The notes beneath the pieces are model-generated. The model made no database searches. It saw only the letters and a program-made list of their open reading frames with translations, and was not told the origin of the DNA. The translations under genes and the position numbers were made by a program. Source: an uncultured Prevotella sp. (lineage in GTDB: Bacteria > Bacteroidota > Bacteroidia > Bacteroidales > Bacteroidaceae). From it: a stretch of 18,402 nt of DNA. Within the stretch, counting starts at the first letter, position 1. The number at the start of each line of letters is the position of its first letter. Location of the stretch: positions 1 through 18,402 of the forward strand of contig CAMBBY010000004.1 of NCBI GenBank assembly GCA_945863825.1, written 5' to 3'. Shown piece by piece: positions 1 through 7,063 of this stretch.

Positions 1-53
1 CATCCTGCGAGACAGCAGAACATGGAGGCAAGTGTCAAAAAGATATTCTTCAT
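1..53 (-). CDS. Lipoprotein, 5' end only (runs off window)
   Basis: The window's left edge cuts a minus-strand gene after 17 complete codons. They read MKNIFLTLASMFCCLAG and are followed by the two bases TG of the next codon. The peptide is a typical lipoprotein signal: one Lys near the start, a hydrophobic core, then Leu-Ala-Gly. If the split codon is TGT or TGC, the lipobox LAGC is complete and the protein would be lipid-anchored. The gene sits about 45 nt downstream of a TATCTTTG -7 element. Nothing can be said of its mature function. The start is the only ATG ahead of the hydrophobic core and the reading is unambiguous, but the gene is too short here to confirm. Confidence 0.6.
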   Translation of the reverse strand, partial: MKNIFLTLASMFCCLAG

Positions 54-104
54 ATGTAATGAATGTGTAGTTATGAATATTGTGATGTTTGTCGTTTCTA
101 TGGG

Positions 105-112
105 CAAAGATA
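105..112 (-). promoter_or_regulatory. Candidate Bacteroidota -7 promoter element (TATCTTTG)
   Basis: On the minus strand TATCTTTG matches the Bacteroidota -7 consensus TAnnTTTG exactly. Transcription would start around position 97-99 and give a roughly 45-nt leader before the lipoprotein ATG at 53. I see no clear TTTG -33 element at the usual spacing, so this is a candidate only. Confidence 0.35.
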
Positions 113-380
113 TATAAAAATCCCTAATTATAAGCCTGTCGGAATAAAAAAACTAATGTCATTTGACGAATTGGGCCGTTTTGAGAAGAATTATGCTTAT
201 AACGGGTCCTAATAAATACCTGGGTTGCCTGTTTGTTGTACCCAAAACGAGAACCATTGCAGTTTCCTGATTTAGGTTGACTACCTGCTTGCACAAATAC
301 TGTAAGCAGCAAGCGCTGTAAGCGCAAAAGAGTTATCAGCTCCCTGTTATTCATGCTTTTCCGAACAAAAACCATTGACA
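113..380. other. Intergenic stretch, no gene recognised
   Basis: Both strands are open for 50-85 codons (a minus ORF at 124-381 and a 49-codon Cys-containing plus ORF at 63-212). Neither has a recognisable domain or a credible start context. I leave the stretch unannotated. It lies between the candidate structured RNA and the lipoprotein gene at the left edge, so part of it may be leader or degraded coding sequence. Confidence 0.4.
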
Positions 381-408
381 AAAAGCTTTACCCAGACTGA
401 TGGTAAAG
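381..408 (-). terminator. Hairpin with T-rich tail (minus strand)
   Basis: CTTTACC (386-392) pairs with GGTAAAG (402-408) around a nine-base loop. On the minus strand the hairpin is followed directly by CTTTTTGT, as in an intrinsic terminator. The stem is short (7 bp) and AT-rich, so strength is uncertain. It would end the candidate RNA upstream of it. Confidence 0.4.
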
Positions 409-550
409 GTTTTCTTAGCGGAACAACTATCCTGGCAAAGTTGAAGCCGCCCCATACTGGACGGCTTCAGTATTCTGCTATCTCCAGTCTTGGCACAGCC
501 ATGTTGTTGGCGGGTTACTCCTAAGCAAAGTCAGTTTCCTCGTCCGGCTG
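381..550 (-). ncRNA. Candidate structured small RNA (unnamed)
   Basis: Read on the minus strand, this stretch forms several helices. Positions 443-452 pair with 459-468 (10 bp, six-base loop). Positions 414-427 pair with 514-525 as a 4+8 bp helix with a two-base bulge. A hairpin followed by CTTTTTGT ends it at 408-381. In the first two helices three pairs are G-U on the minus strand but would be A-C mismatches on the plus strand, which favours a minus-strand RNA. No long ORF with a known domain competes. I compared it by eye with cobalamin, TPP and FMN riboswitch consensus and with tmRNA and RNase P signatures and found no match. The 5' end is a guess. Confidence 0.3.
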
Positions 551-679
551 CACTTTAAAATTACTATTTTTCATCGAATTACGAAATAATGAAAAATAAA
601 CATTAAATATGCATCGTCATTTGAAGTCTACAGGCTTGAATGAACTCGCCTCAGACACACTCTGTAAAACACAACCTTG

Positions 680-913
680 TTATTTCTTAATTTTTGTCCA
701 CATCTACAGCAGAATAATTGATCCGACAACGGAAGCAATCAATTCTGCAACGAAGCCGTATGCTTCAAATCCAAATACATCAAAGATTTTATTACCTATG
801 AAACTACCTCATATACCAAGTATAAGGTACATTATCAATCCTTTATTCTTCTTTGACAGTAACAGACATGCAATATAGCCAGCCAAAAGTCCAATGATAA
901 TTGCGCTAATCAT
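680..913 (-). pseudogene. GlsB/YeaQ/YmgE-family membrane protein, two in-frame stops
   Basis: The minus-strand translation from the ATG at 913 begins MISAIIIGLLAGYIACLL, reaches LILGI, meets a TGA (809-811), continues GSFIGNKIFDVFGFEAYGF through ELIASVVGSIILL, meets a TAG (704-706), then runs to TAA (680-682). This is the layout of the small GlsB/YeaQ/YmgE (transglycosylase-associated) stress membrane proteins: a first helix with GLLAG, a short basic turn, LILGI-GG(S)F-G, and a last helix ending VVGSIILL. Family members are about 75-85 residues, and this one would be 77 with both stops read through. Two different nonsense codons without a frameshift suggest a recently inactivated gene. Sequencing error or readthrough is less likely. 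The plus-strand ORF over it (609-878) is a shadow. Confidence 0.75.
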
Positions 914-942
914 ATGTTGTTAATATACCAAAATCCCGTTTA

Positions 943-978
943 CCACTATGGCATCTGGTTATTCAGATGCCATAATGG
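943..978 (-). terminator. Hairpin terminator after the calcium ATPase gene
   Basis: TATGGCATCTG (947-957) and CAGATGCCATA (964-974) form a perfect 11-bp stem with a six-base loop. It extends by three more pairs (943-945 with 976-978) past one mismatch. It lies 20 nt after the ATPase stop codon. The tail on the minus strand is only weakly T-rich (GGGATTTTGG), which is common in this phylum. Being symmetrical, it could also work on the plus strand. Confidence 0.65.
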
Positions 979-997
979 CAAAGGGAAATGGAATTGT

Positions 998-3994
998 TTA
1001 CTTAAAGATTAAATGTTTTATTTCACGTACACCTGTTACAAGGAAGCCGAGGATGAATATTATAATCCAATCCATTATTGGCAGTTTTTCAACATTGAAG
1101 AAACTATTCAACATTGGAACCTGAACTATAGCAACCTGACCGAGTGACACAATCGTTGCAATGATAAGGAATCCATCACATCCCTTCAAATTCCAACCAG
1201 AACCTCCTGTCTTATAACCACGTGCATTAAACATGTAACCCATGTGAGTCATTACGAATACGGAAAACAAGAGAGTAAGCTCATAGGTAGATACAGGATT
1301 GCGATCACCAAATGAGAAGTTCATTTTCAGCAGGTCTTTCATACTCAGAATGTCTGTATGCTGGAAAATAACAAGCATTACAAGAAGCATTACGAAGAAG
1401 AACCCACCTACACCAAAGATATTGCGTAGCATTGATGGATCAAGGATGAATGCATTTGGATCACGAGGTTTTTCGTTCATAACTGACTGCTGAGGAGGAA
1501 GAGCAGAAAGTGCAATAGCTGCGAATGTGTCCATGATGAGGTTCACCCAAAGCATCTGTGTAACAGTCAATGGTGACTCTGTTCCGAGGAACGCGCCAAA
1601 AAGAACGAGGAAACATGCAGCTACGTTTACTGTAAGCTGGAAGAGAAGGAATCTCTGGATATTCTTATAGAGAGAACGTCCCCACATTACAGCATTGGCA
1701 ATAGTGCTGAATGAGTTGTCCTGAATAATCATATCGGAAGCATCCTTAGCAACGGCGGTACCATTACCCATTGACAGACCAACGTCGGCCTTGTTAAGTG
1801 CAGGAGCGTCGTTTGTACCATCACCAGTTACAGCTACAACCTGGTCAAGACTCTGGAGAGCCTCAACAAGACGTTTCTTGTCCATAGGTCTTGCGCGAGC
1901 AATAATCTTAAGATCCATAGCACGCTCCTGAAGTTGTTTGTCAGAAAGCATAGCAAGTTCTGCACCTGTAATGATGTTCTTGTCGGTATCGGTATCTTTC
2001 CAAAGACCTATCTTGCGACCAATCTCCTTGGCTGTGGTAGGAGTATCACCAGTAACAATCTTCACTGCGATACCAGCCTTCATACAATCACATATAGATT
2101 CCTTAACACCTTCACGGATATCATCCTGAATTGCAAAAATACCAACGAACTTGAGGTTCTTTGCAATTAACTCACCATCCATAAAGATGTTATCTGTTTC
2201 AGTAAGTTCTGCATATGCGAGACCTAATGTACGCATAGCTCTGTTCTGATATGACAGAAGTTCTTTTTCAAGAGATTCTTTGTTTTCTGCACTGATTTCG
2301 CAGAGATCAAGAAGGATTTCAGGAGCACCCTTCACATAAACAACCTTCTTACCAAGAACAGCAGAGTTAGCGATTGTTGCCATATACTTATTCTCTGTTG
2401 TAAATGGAAGTCTGTCGATCATTTGAACGCCATCTCGAACCTCAAGATAATCAGAGCCATTCTTTTGAAGCCAGAGGAGAAGAGCACCTTCTGTTGGATT
2501 ACCAATAACCTTGGTATTATTTTTGTCTGTAAAGTCAAGGTTTGCTGTTGTGTTAACGGCTATCATCTCTGCAACGAGCTCCTTGTTAGAGCAAGCAATC
2601 TTTGAATCCACAACCTCCATCTGATTCTTTGTCAAAGTACCAGTCTTATCGGTACAGATAACAGATGTTGCACCCATTGTCTCGCAAGCGTGCATTGTAC
2701 GAGGAAGAGTGTTGCTCTTCATCAACTTACGCATACTGAATGCAAGGCTCAAAGTAACAGACATAGGAAGACCTTCTGGAACAGCTACAACGACAAGTGT
2801 TACAGCAATCATGATGGTTTTAAGGAAGAAACTAACGAACTCTACCCAGAACTCACCAGAAGAGAAGTTGATATCACCTGAGATAAAGAACCATACTAAT
2901 CGACCAATGATAATGAAACCTGCAATCCAGTAACTTGCATTTGTAATCCAGTCTGCAAGTCCATTGAGTTTTCTGCTTAGGGGAGTCTCACTGCCCTTAC
3001 GTACACGCATACGGTCAATAAGTGGCTGCTCAACTACTATGTCATCATCTTCATGCTCACCCTGATACTCTTCGAGTGCATCGTTAGCATCATCCTCGGT
3101 GCTATATTTACCAACGATTTCACCTGTAGTGTTGTTCTTCACGAACCAACCAACGGTAATCTCGTCACCTTCATTAAGTGACTTGTAAACTTCACCACAC
3201 TCAGTATTCATACCAACCTGAGTAACCTCAGCGGTACAATAGCCTTCTATGATGTTTGTTCCCTTTTTAATCTCATTTGCCTTATATGTAGCATCTGGGT
3301 AAGCATTTGCATCAAGAGATTTTGTTGCCTGAAGCTCACCAGTAAGAGAAGACTCATCAACTGTAAGGTTAAGACAATCCAACAAAGTACAGTCAGCAGG
3401 GATCTCTTCGCCTGTTTCCAACTTTACGATGTCACCAACAACGATGTCCTTACGTGGAACCTGACAAACGTGTCCGTTGCGGATAACTTTTACAGCCTCG
3501 TCATCGTTAGACTGATTAAGGCTCTGGAATGTCTTTTCATTATTCTTCTCCAACCAGAAGGCGATACTTGTTGCAAGGATAAGGGCAACAATGATACCAA
3601 TAGGCTCGAAGAATGCAGTCCAATCAGCATTATTCCATTCATACTCATAAATGGAGATACCCATTGAAAGCACAAATGCGGTAATCAAAATCTTAAAGAG
3701 AGGATCGCCAAAACCTCCAAAGAAACCAACAATAAGAATAAGTAGTGTTGCTATCGTAACGATACCTGGCATTACCCAGATCGCGCTTCCCATACTACCA
3801 ACCAACACTCCTGCAAGAACAACAGAAAGTGCGATCAGCACAAACATGACAATCGCAATAGGATGTTTACATACTTCTTTGATCTGATCCCACAAGGAAT
3901 CTTCTTCTGGCGGAGTCAGCACATTAGCACCATACTTCGCACGGCTTTCGAGCACTTGTGCATCGGTTAAGCCTTGATAGTGAATTTTACTCAT
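998..3994 (-). CDS. Calcium-transporting P-type ATPase, PMCA (type IIB) subfamily
   Basis: This 998-residue inner-membrane pump is predicted to export Ca2+ at the cost of ATP. The catalytic set is complete: phosphorylation loop CTDKTGTLT with Asp449, actuator loop TGE (218-220; Leu follows where Ser is usual), KGAPE (555-559) in the nucleotide domain, and the hinge TGDGTNDAP (723-731). The ion site has VPEGLP in M4 (405-410) and Asn818/Asp822 in M6 (NLIMD), the single-calcium PMCA pattern. About ten transmembrane helices are visible: two near 45-95, two near 105-150, two near 350-405 and four after 780. An unusual acidic insert lies around residues 268-336. The ATG overlaps the stop of the preceding gene as ATGAGTAA, suggesting translational coupling. 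Family assignment is firm; calcium specificity is inferred from family. Confidence 0.93.
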   Translation of the reverse strand: MSKIHYQGLTDAQVLESRAKYGANVLTPPEEDSLWDQIKEVCKHPIAIVMFVLIALSVVLAGVLVGSMGSAIWVMPGIVTIATLLILIVGFFGGFGDPLFKILITAFVLSMGISIYEYEWNNADWTAFFEPIGIIVALILATSIAFWLEKNNEKTFQSLNQSNDDEAVKVIRNGHVCQVPRKDIVVGDIVKLETGEEIPADCTLLDCLNLTVDESSLTGELQATKSLDANAYPDATYKANEIKKGTNIIEGYCTAEVTQVGMNTECGEVYKSLNEGDEITVGWFVKNNTTGEIVGKYSTEDDANDALEEYQGEHEDDDIVVEQPLIDRMRVRKGSETPLSRKLNGLADWITNASYWIAGFIIIGRLVWFFISGDINFSSGEFWVEFVSFFLKTIMIAVTLVVVAVPEGLPMSVTLSLAFSMRKLMKSNTLPRTMHACETMGATSVICTDKTGTLTKNQMEVVDSKIACSNKELVAEMIAVNTTANLDFTDKNNTKVIGNPTEGALLLWLQKNGSDYLEVRDGVQMIDRLPFTTENKYMATIANSAVLGKKVVYVKGAPEILLDLCEISAENKESLEKELLSYQNRAMRTLGLAYAELTETDNIFMDGELIAKNLKFVGIFAIQDDIREGVKESICDCMKAGIAVKIVTGDTPTTAKEIGRKIGLWKDTDTDKNIITGAELAMLSDKQLQERAMDLKIIARARPMDKKRLVEALQSLDQVVAVTGDGTNDAPALNKADVGLSMGNGTAVAKDASDMIIQDNSFSTIANAVMWGRSLYKNIQRFLLFQLTVNVAACFLVLFGAFLGTESPLTVTQMLWVNLIMDTFAAIALSALPPQQSVMNEKPRDPNAFILDPSMLRNIFGVGGFFFVMLLVMLVIFQHTDILSMKDLLKMNFSFGDRNPVSTYELTLLFSVFVMTHMGYMFNARGYKTGGSGWNLKGCDGFLIIATIVSLGQVAIVQVPMLNSFFNVEKLPIMDWIIIFILGFLVTGVREIKHLIFK

Positions 3995-4208
3995 TATTTT
4001 TTATTTTTGATTTACATATTCTTTTGATATTACGCCTGATAATCGCAAATGTTGCAACTATCAGGATAACAGTGAGTATAGACATCACAACCTCAAGTTG
4101 TTCCTTATGTCCTTGACCATATATTATCAGACCCAACATAGCGAATGTCACTACTATGGAAAATAAATATCCCACTAAGTTCCATCTTCTTATTCTTTGT
4201 CCATCCAT
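3987..4208 (-). CDS. Small two-helix membrane protein, unknown function
   Basis: From the ATG at 4208 this is 73 residues with two hydrophobic segments (about 12-32 and 40-58) and a strongly basic tail (RRNIKRICKSKIKNN). By the positive-inside rule the tail should be cytoplasmic. A longer frame opens at 4253 but would overlap the upstream gene by 44 nt. The start at 4208 follows the upstream TGA after one base (TGATATG), the tight junction expected for coupled genes. The stop overlaps the calcium ATPase start by 8 nt. Its position suggests it is made together with the pump, perhaps as an accessory subunit, but I recognise no family. Confidence 0.7.
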   Translation of the reverse strand: MDGQRIRRWNLVGYLFSIVVTFAMLGLIIYGQGHKEQLEVVMSILTVILIVATFAIIRRNIKRICKSKIKNNE

Positions 4209-4209
4209 A

Positions 4210-4446
4210 TCAATAACAAATTTTACATGCACGTCTCGTTTTCTTTGCTTCACTTAAAGGTATTGATTTTATCTTGTGTGTAGCGTTGCTCAATCCTCTA
4301 CATGACTTAGTAGAATGGTACACTTTACCAGTTTCGCAAATATATACCAATGTTTCTGATGAATAAGCATTTGACGTTACTCCAATGGTATATATTTGCG
4401 TGACACAGCTAAATATAAACAAAGATAATACAATAAACCTCTTCAT
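4210..4446 (-). CDS. Small secreted protein with YH-C-CxxC putative metal-binding motif
   Basis: This 78-residue protein has an N-terminal signal or anchor segment (about residues 3-22). A compact domain follows: VYICETGKVYHSTKSC, then SIPLSEAK, then CKIC at the C-terminus. The pattern (Y-H, about four residues, Cys, then S-L/E-A-K, then CxxC) is a mini-domain I know from the ends of many bacterial secreted proteins, usually written YHxxxCxxL...SLxEAxxxGxxxCxxC. The His and three Cys could bind a metal, which is an inference. The start ATG shares one base with the stop of the preceding lipoprotein gene (TAATG). Function is unknown. It belongs to a four-gene packed cluster ending in the calcium pump. 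Confidence 0.72.
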   Translation of the reverse strand: MKRFIVLSLFIFSCVTQIYTIGVTSNAYSSETLVYICETGKVYHSTKSCRGLSNATHKIKSIPLSEAKKTRRACKICY

Positions 4447-4829
4447 TAGTCTTCTATATCTTCGAATCCCTGTTTGAATCCCTCCATAATTCCTTCTGCC
4501 TCCTTCATCGCATCCTCCAATCCGTTTTTAAACGATTTGATAGAATACTTTGTAAGTTGTGCAAGATAGATACCTTTGAGACGACCAATCTCCTTCAGTT
4601 CTTCATCAGTATATTCGTCCTTATACTGTTCGATTTCACTTTCTATCAACTCTATTTCGTCAGCTGTTGACTGCCAATCTTCTTCTGTGTATTCAGAGGC
4701 ATTTTGTTGTACATCTTCTGCCAACGCCTCTAATCTGTTAATTGGAGTTTGTTTTGAATGACACGACATCATGCACAATGATAATATTGCGCATAAGATG
4801 AAGGATGTTAAGAATTTAATTATATTCAT
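4446..4829 (-). CDS. Small acidic helical lipoprotein
   Basis: This 127-residue protein has a lipoprotein signal ending LCMMSC with the modified Cys at 23. The mature part is short, acidic and predicted almost fully helical: NRLEALAEDVQQNASEYTEE, then a Glu-rich coiled-coil-like stretch, then YTDEELKEIGRLKG and a C-terminal EGIMEGFKQGFEDIED. It resembles a common Bacteroidota lipoprotein type (I believe the DUF6565 group, from memory and unchecked). It opens the packed set with the Cys/His mini-protein, the two-helix protein and the calcium ATPase. Its own promoter would lie in the 84-nt gap to the gene before, where I see no clear -7 element. Confidence 0.78.
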   Translation of the reverse strand: MNIIKFLTSFILCAILSLCMMSCHSKQTPINRLEALAEDVQQNASEYTEEDWQSTADEIELIESEIEQYKDEYTDEELKEIGRLKGIYLAQLTKYSIKSFKNGLEDAMKEAEGIMEGFKQGFEDIED

Positions 4830-4913
4830 ATCAGTACTATAAGTTTTACCCCTTATGTTGTTTCAACCCCAGGAAATATCGCAATGAATACTCAATGACC
4901 AATTATGGGACAT

Positions 4914-5492
4914 TTAGTTTTGATTAAACTCTTCCTCACTGATAGCTACAGTTTCGAAATTGTTTTCAGTATCACCATTTATTACATTAAGTTCAAGCGA
5001 ATAGTTGACAAAACTCTGGGAGTTCTTCTTGCCAAAGTCGTAACTTGATGCGCTCTTCTCATAGAAAGGACTACGTGTGAATTTGCCTTTGACAGTAACA
5101 CCATCAGAAAGTTCCATCCAATCCTTTCCGTAAGCAAGCTTAAGATAATAACGACCCTGAGGTATTTGGCTTACAGTAATGCTTTCGCCTTCTGGTACAT
5201 ATACATAACGTATACACTTTTCAGAAGAAGCATCGACAATCTTTATTGCCACACTAAAACCTTCTCCAATTCGTATGTCAAAATAATTATCTTGAATGCC
5301 ATATATAGGCTTAATTCCATATTCAGTTCCAAGTTCACCACCTTCAGGAGTATTAGAACTCCATCCGTTCTGAATCAACTCCTCCTGTTCTGGAGTTGGC
5401 TCTTCATTTGTCTGTGTTGTGGTACTATTACCACCACATGATGACAAACCCAATGCTAACGAAAGCATCAATGCCTTATAATGCATCTTCAT
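4914..5492 (-). CDS. Lipoprotein with a beta-sandwich-like domain
   Basis: This 192-residue protein has a signal MKMHYKALMLSLALGLSSC with the lipidated Cys at 19 and a Thr/Glu-rich linker to about residue 45. The mature region has alternating strand-like stretches. RYVYVPEGESITVSQIPQG followed by YYLKLAYGKDW (residues 95-125) recalls the 'IPxGxYxLxxxxGxxW' pattern of carboxypeptidase-regulatory-like or transthyretin-like beta sandwiches, an inference from pattern only. The ATG overlaps the preceding stop as ATGA, so it is likely translated with the small membrane protein upstream. Role unknown. It sits between the Ter operon and the calcium pump cluster. Confidence 0.8.
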   Translation of the reverse strand: MKMHYKALMLSLALGLSSCGGNSTTTQTNEEPTPEQEELIQNGWSSNTPEGGELGTEYGIKPIYGIQDNYFDIRIGEGFSVAIKIVDASSEKCIRYVYVPEGESITVSQIPQGRYYLKLAYGKDWMELSDGVTVKGKFTRSPFYEKSASSYDFGKKNSQSFVNYSLELNVINGDTENNFETVAISEEEFNQN

Positions 5493-5662
5493 GAGATTAA
5501 CGCTAATAAGTAATTAACAATAGCCCAACCGATAATGACAACACCAATGATTTTGCAAATCATAGTTGCTGCCTTCAAATTGTTTTTCTTAAGATGTCCC
5601 TTCAAAAAGATTGGTACTGCCAACCAGATTATGAGACCGATAATGATAGATAATACTGGCAT
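5489..5662 (-). CDS. Small two-helix membrane protein, unknown function
   Basis: From the ATG at 5662 this is a 57-residue protein with two hydrophobic helices (about 3-20 and 35-54) separated by a basic turn KGHLKKNNLK. An in-frame ATG lies at 5701, but it falls inside the 15-bp hairpin that ends the upstream operon, so I chose the internal start just past the hairpin. Its stop overlaps the next lipoprotein start (ATGA). No family is recognised. Because no promoter fits between hairpin and start, it may depend on readthrough of the terminator. Confidence 0.6.
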   Translation of the reverse strand: MPVLSIIIGLIIWLAVPIFLKGHLKKNNLKAATMICKIIGVVIIGWAIVNYLLALIS

Positions 5663-5674
5663 ATAAAATGTTAG

Positions 5675-5710
5675 AAAGGGCAGATGGTATCTGGGTATCA
5701 TCTGCCCTTT
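5675..5710 (-). terminator. Strong hairpin at the end of the Ter/tubulin/Hsp70 operon
   Basis: AAAGGGCAGATG (5675-5686) pairs perfectly with CATCTGCCCTTT (5699-5710). Three further inner pairs, one of them G-U, make about 15 bp around a six-base loop. It begins 12 nt after the stop of the CW_7 membrane protein. The minus-strand tail (CTAACATTTTAT) is moderately T-rich. It separates the nine-gene operon from the lipoprotein/calcium pump module, though partial readthrough is possible. Confidence 0.75.
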
Positions 5711-5721
5711 TGATTAGTTTA

Positions 5722-6444
5722 TTACTTTACAAGACCATTACGATACATCTCGTTGACCTTGCTTTGAATTTCTGCATACTGATCACCAAGTTTCTGCTTT
5801 CGAACTTCTCCATTGCCATAGTTGCCACGGATAACTTCTTTAGCTTTCTCCTCCAATGTGCCAGAAAGTGTTGCTGGCTGAACAGCAGGAGTTGTCGGCT
5901 GTACAGTACTTGTTGGCTGACTTGTTGGCTTTGCTGGTTCTGTTGTCTTAGCTGTAACATCCTGCTTTGGTTCAGTTTTTGCAGACGATACATCTGGTGA
6001 AGTCTCTTCCTGAGCAGGAGATGCTGTTTCCTCACCATCAGCAGAGATACTTGCATCTGCAGACTCTGTCTCAGGAGTTTCTACAGTCTGGTCGTTATTT
6101 TGTTCCTTGCCATAACCTTCATTTGAAGTATCTGTTGTTCCTTCTACAACTTCTGTAGTTGTATCATCAGTCTTTTCATCTGAAGAATTGAAGTAAGAAT
6201 AAGCACCATAACCGAGCAAACATGCAACGACTGCAGCTGCTATGCCACCATAGATTTTAGAATTACCACTTTTACCATCTCCACCACCTGTGGTTGGGGT
6301 TGGAGTTGGAGTAGGTTCGGGTACTGGTTCCTTGACTGGTTCTTTCTTACGCAAAGTAGGCTTTGTTGACTGCTGTATAGGTTCTACAACAGGTTCTTGC
6401 TCTGTCTTTGCTTTAAGAGTAACCTTTTTCTTAATCTGTACCAT
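5722..6444 (-). CDS. Single-pass membrane protein with periplasmic CW_7 peptidoglycan-binding motif
   Basis: This 240-residue protein has four parts. Residues 1-40 are basic and contain IKKKVTLKAK and TLRKKE, echoing the N-termini of both TerD proteins of the operon. A Pro/Thr linker follows (41-52). One transmembrane helix lies at about 64-85 (IYGGIAAAVVACLLGYGAYS). A long Thr/Glu/Ser/Pro-rich low-complexity stretch runs to 195. The last 44 residues match the CW_7 (Cpl-7 lysozyme) repeat: AKEVIRGNYGNGEVRKQKLG, then Y-IQ-VN. That repeat binds peptidoglycan in phage endolysins. The inferred topology is N-terminus in the cytoplasm and C-terminus in the periplasm, so the protein would tie the cytoplasmic Ter assembly to the cell wall. 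It is the last gene of the operon, 5 nt after the second TerD gene. Confidence 0.85.
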   Translation of the reverse strand: MVQIKKKVTLKAKTEQEPVVEPIQQSTKPTLRKKEPVKEPVPEPTPTPTPTTGGGDGKSGNSKIYGGIAAAVVACLLGYGAYSYFNSSDEKTDDTTTEVVEGTTDTSNEGYGKEQNNDQTVETPETESADASISADGEETASPAQEETSPDVSSAKTEPKQDVTAKTTEPAKPTSQPTSTVQPTTPAVQPATLSGTLEEKAKEVIRGNYGNGEVRKQKLGDQYAEIQSKVNEMYRNGLVK

Positions 6445-6449
6445 GGTGA

Positions 6450-7031
6450 TTATTCATTACAGATGAGCGAGAAGCCTGGGATTTGCTCGAAAGCACCGCT
6501 AAGGTCAAGTACACGGCTCTCATTCTTCAGAGCATACTTGCCATCATTGTTCTTGATAGAGCATACGCAGTAAACAGGACCCTCATCGTTTGAGTCAGCA
6601 AGAACCTCAAGATAGTCACCAGAGTCACTCTGAAGTTCTACACGACCGCCTTCTTCTGCGTATGTTACATCCTCGCCTTCGATAGCTGCATCATAGTTCA
6701 CGATGCAAACGTATGCTGTGTCGATTTCATCGAGTTTAGCAACATTGATCTGCTCTGTTTCTTCTGTACCAGGAGCTGGCTCCTTATTATCACCAAGGTG
6801 AAGCATGAATGGGAACTTCTCAAGATTACCGAGGTCTGACTTCTTTCCTCTGTACTCATTTGAGAATACACCACCAATGCTACCGTCCTTCTTCTTGAAG
6901 AAGAGACAAAGGTCAAGGTCAGTTTCTGAACTCCAGAACAACTTCACTTTGAGCTTACCTTCAAAAGTAAATGCAGCCTGCTCCTCTTTCTTGCGAAGAG
7001 TAATCTTCTTTTTCAATGTGATTTCTGCCAT
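6450..7031 (-). CDS. TerD-family protein, copy 2
   Basis: This 193-residue cytoplasmic protein is of the TerD (tellurite resistance/stress) beta-sandwich family, whose members bind Ca2+. Visible signatures are KLKVKLFWSSETDLDLCLFF (residues 27-45, acidic calcium-site DLDL), FPFMLHLGDN (73-82), EQINVAKLDEID (93-104) and the late SDSGDY stretch. It is shorter and more divergent than classic TerD/TerE, which start directly with the domain. Here a basic tail, LKKKITLRKKE (6-16), precedes it. It is a paralogue of the other TerD: about 69 of the first 100 residues are identical by my count. The TerB-like gene lies between the two copies. Actual tellurite resistance should not be assumed. Confidence 0.9.
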   Translation of the reverse strand: MAEITLKKKITLRKKEEQAAFTFEGKLKVKLFWSSETDLDLCLFFKKKDGSIGGVFSNEYRGKKSDLGNLEKFPFMLHLGDNKEPAPGTEETEQINVAKLDEIDTAYVCIVNYDAAIEGEDVTYAEEGGRVELQSDSGDYLEVLADSNDEGPVYCVCSIKNNDGKYALKNESRVLDLSGAFEQIPGFSLICNE

Positions 7032-7063
7032 AGTTATTTATATTTAAATGGTATTAACTGTGA

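Noticed and set aside
124..381. Minus-strand ORF of 85 codons, and a 49-codon plus ORF at 63-212
   Set aside because: No domain, low-complexity or odd composition, and each overlaps the other; I could not favour either.
609..878. Plus-strand ORF of 89 codons
   Set aside because: It lies antisense to the GlsB/YeaQ-like pseudogene, whose minus-strand reading has clear family features; the plus translation has none.
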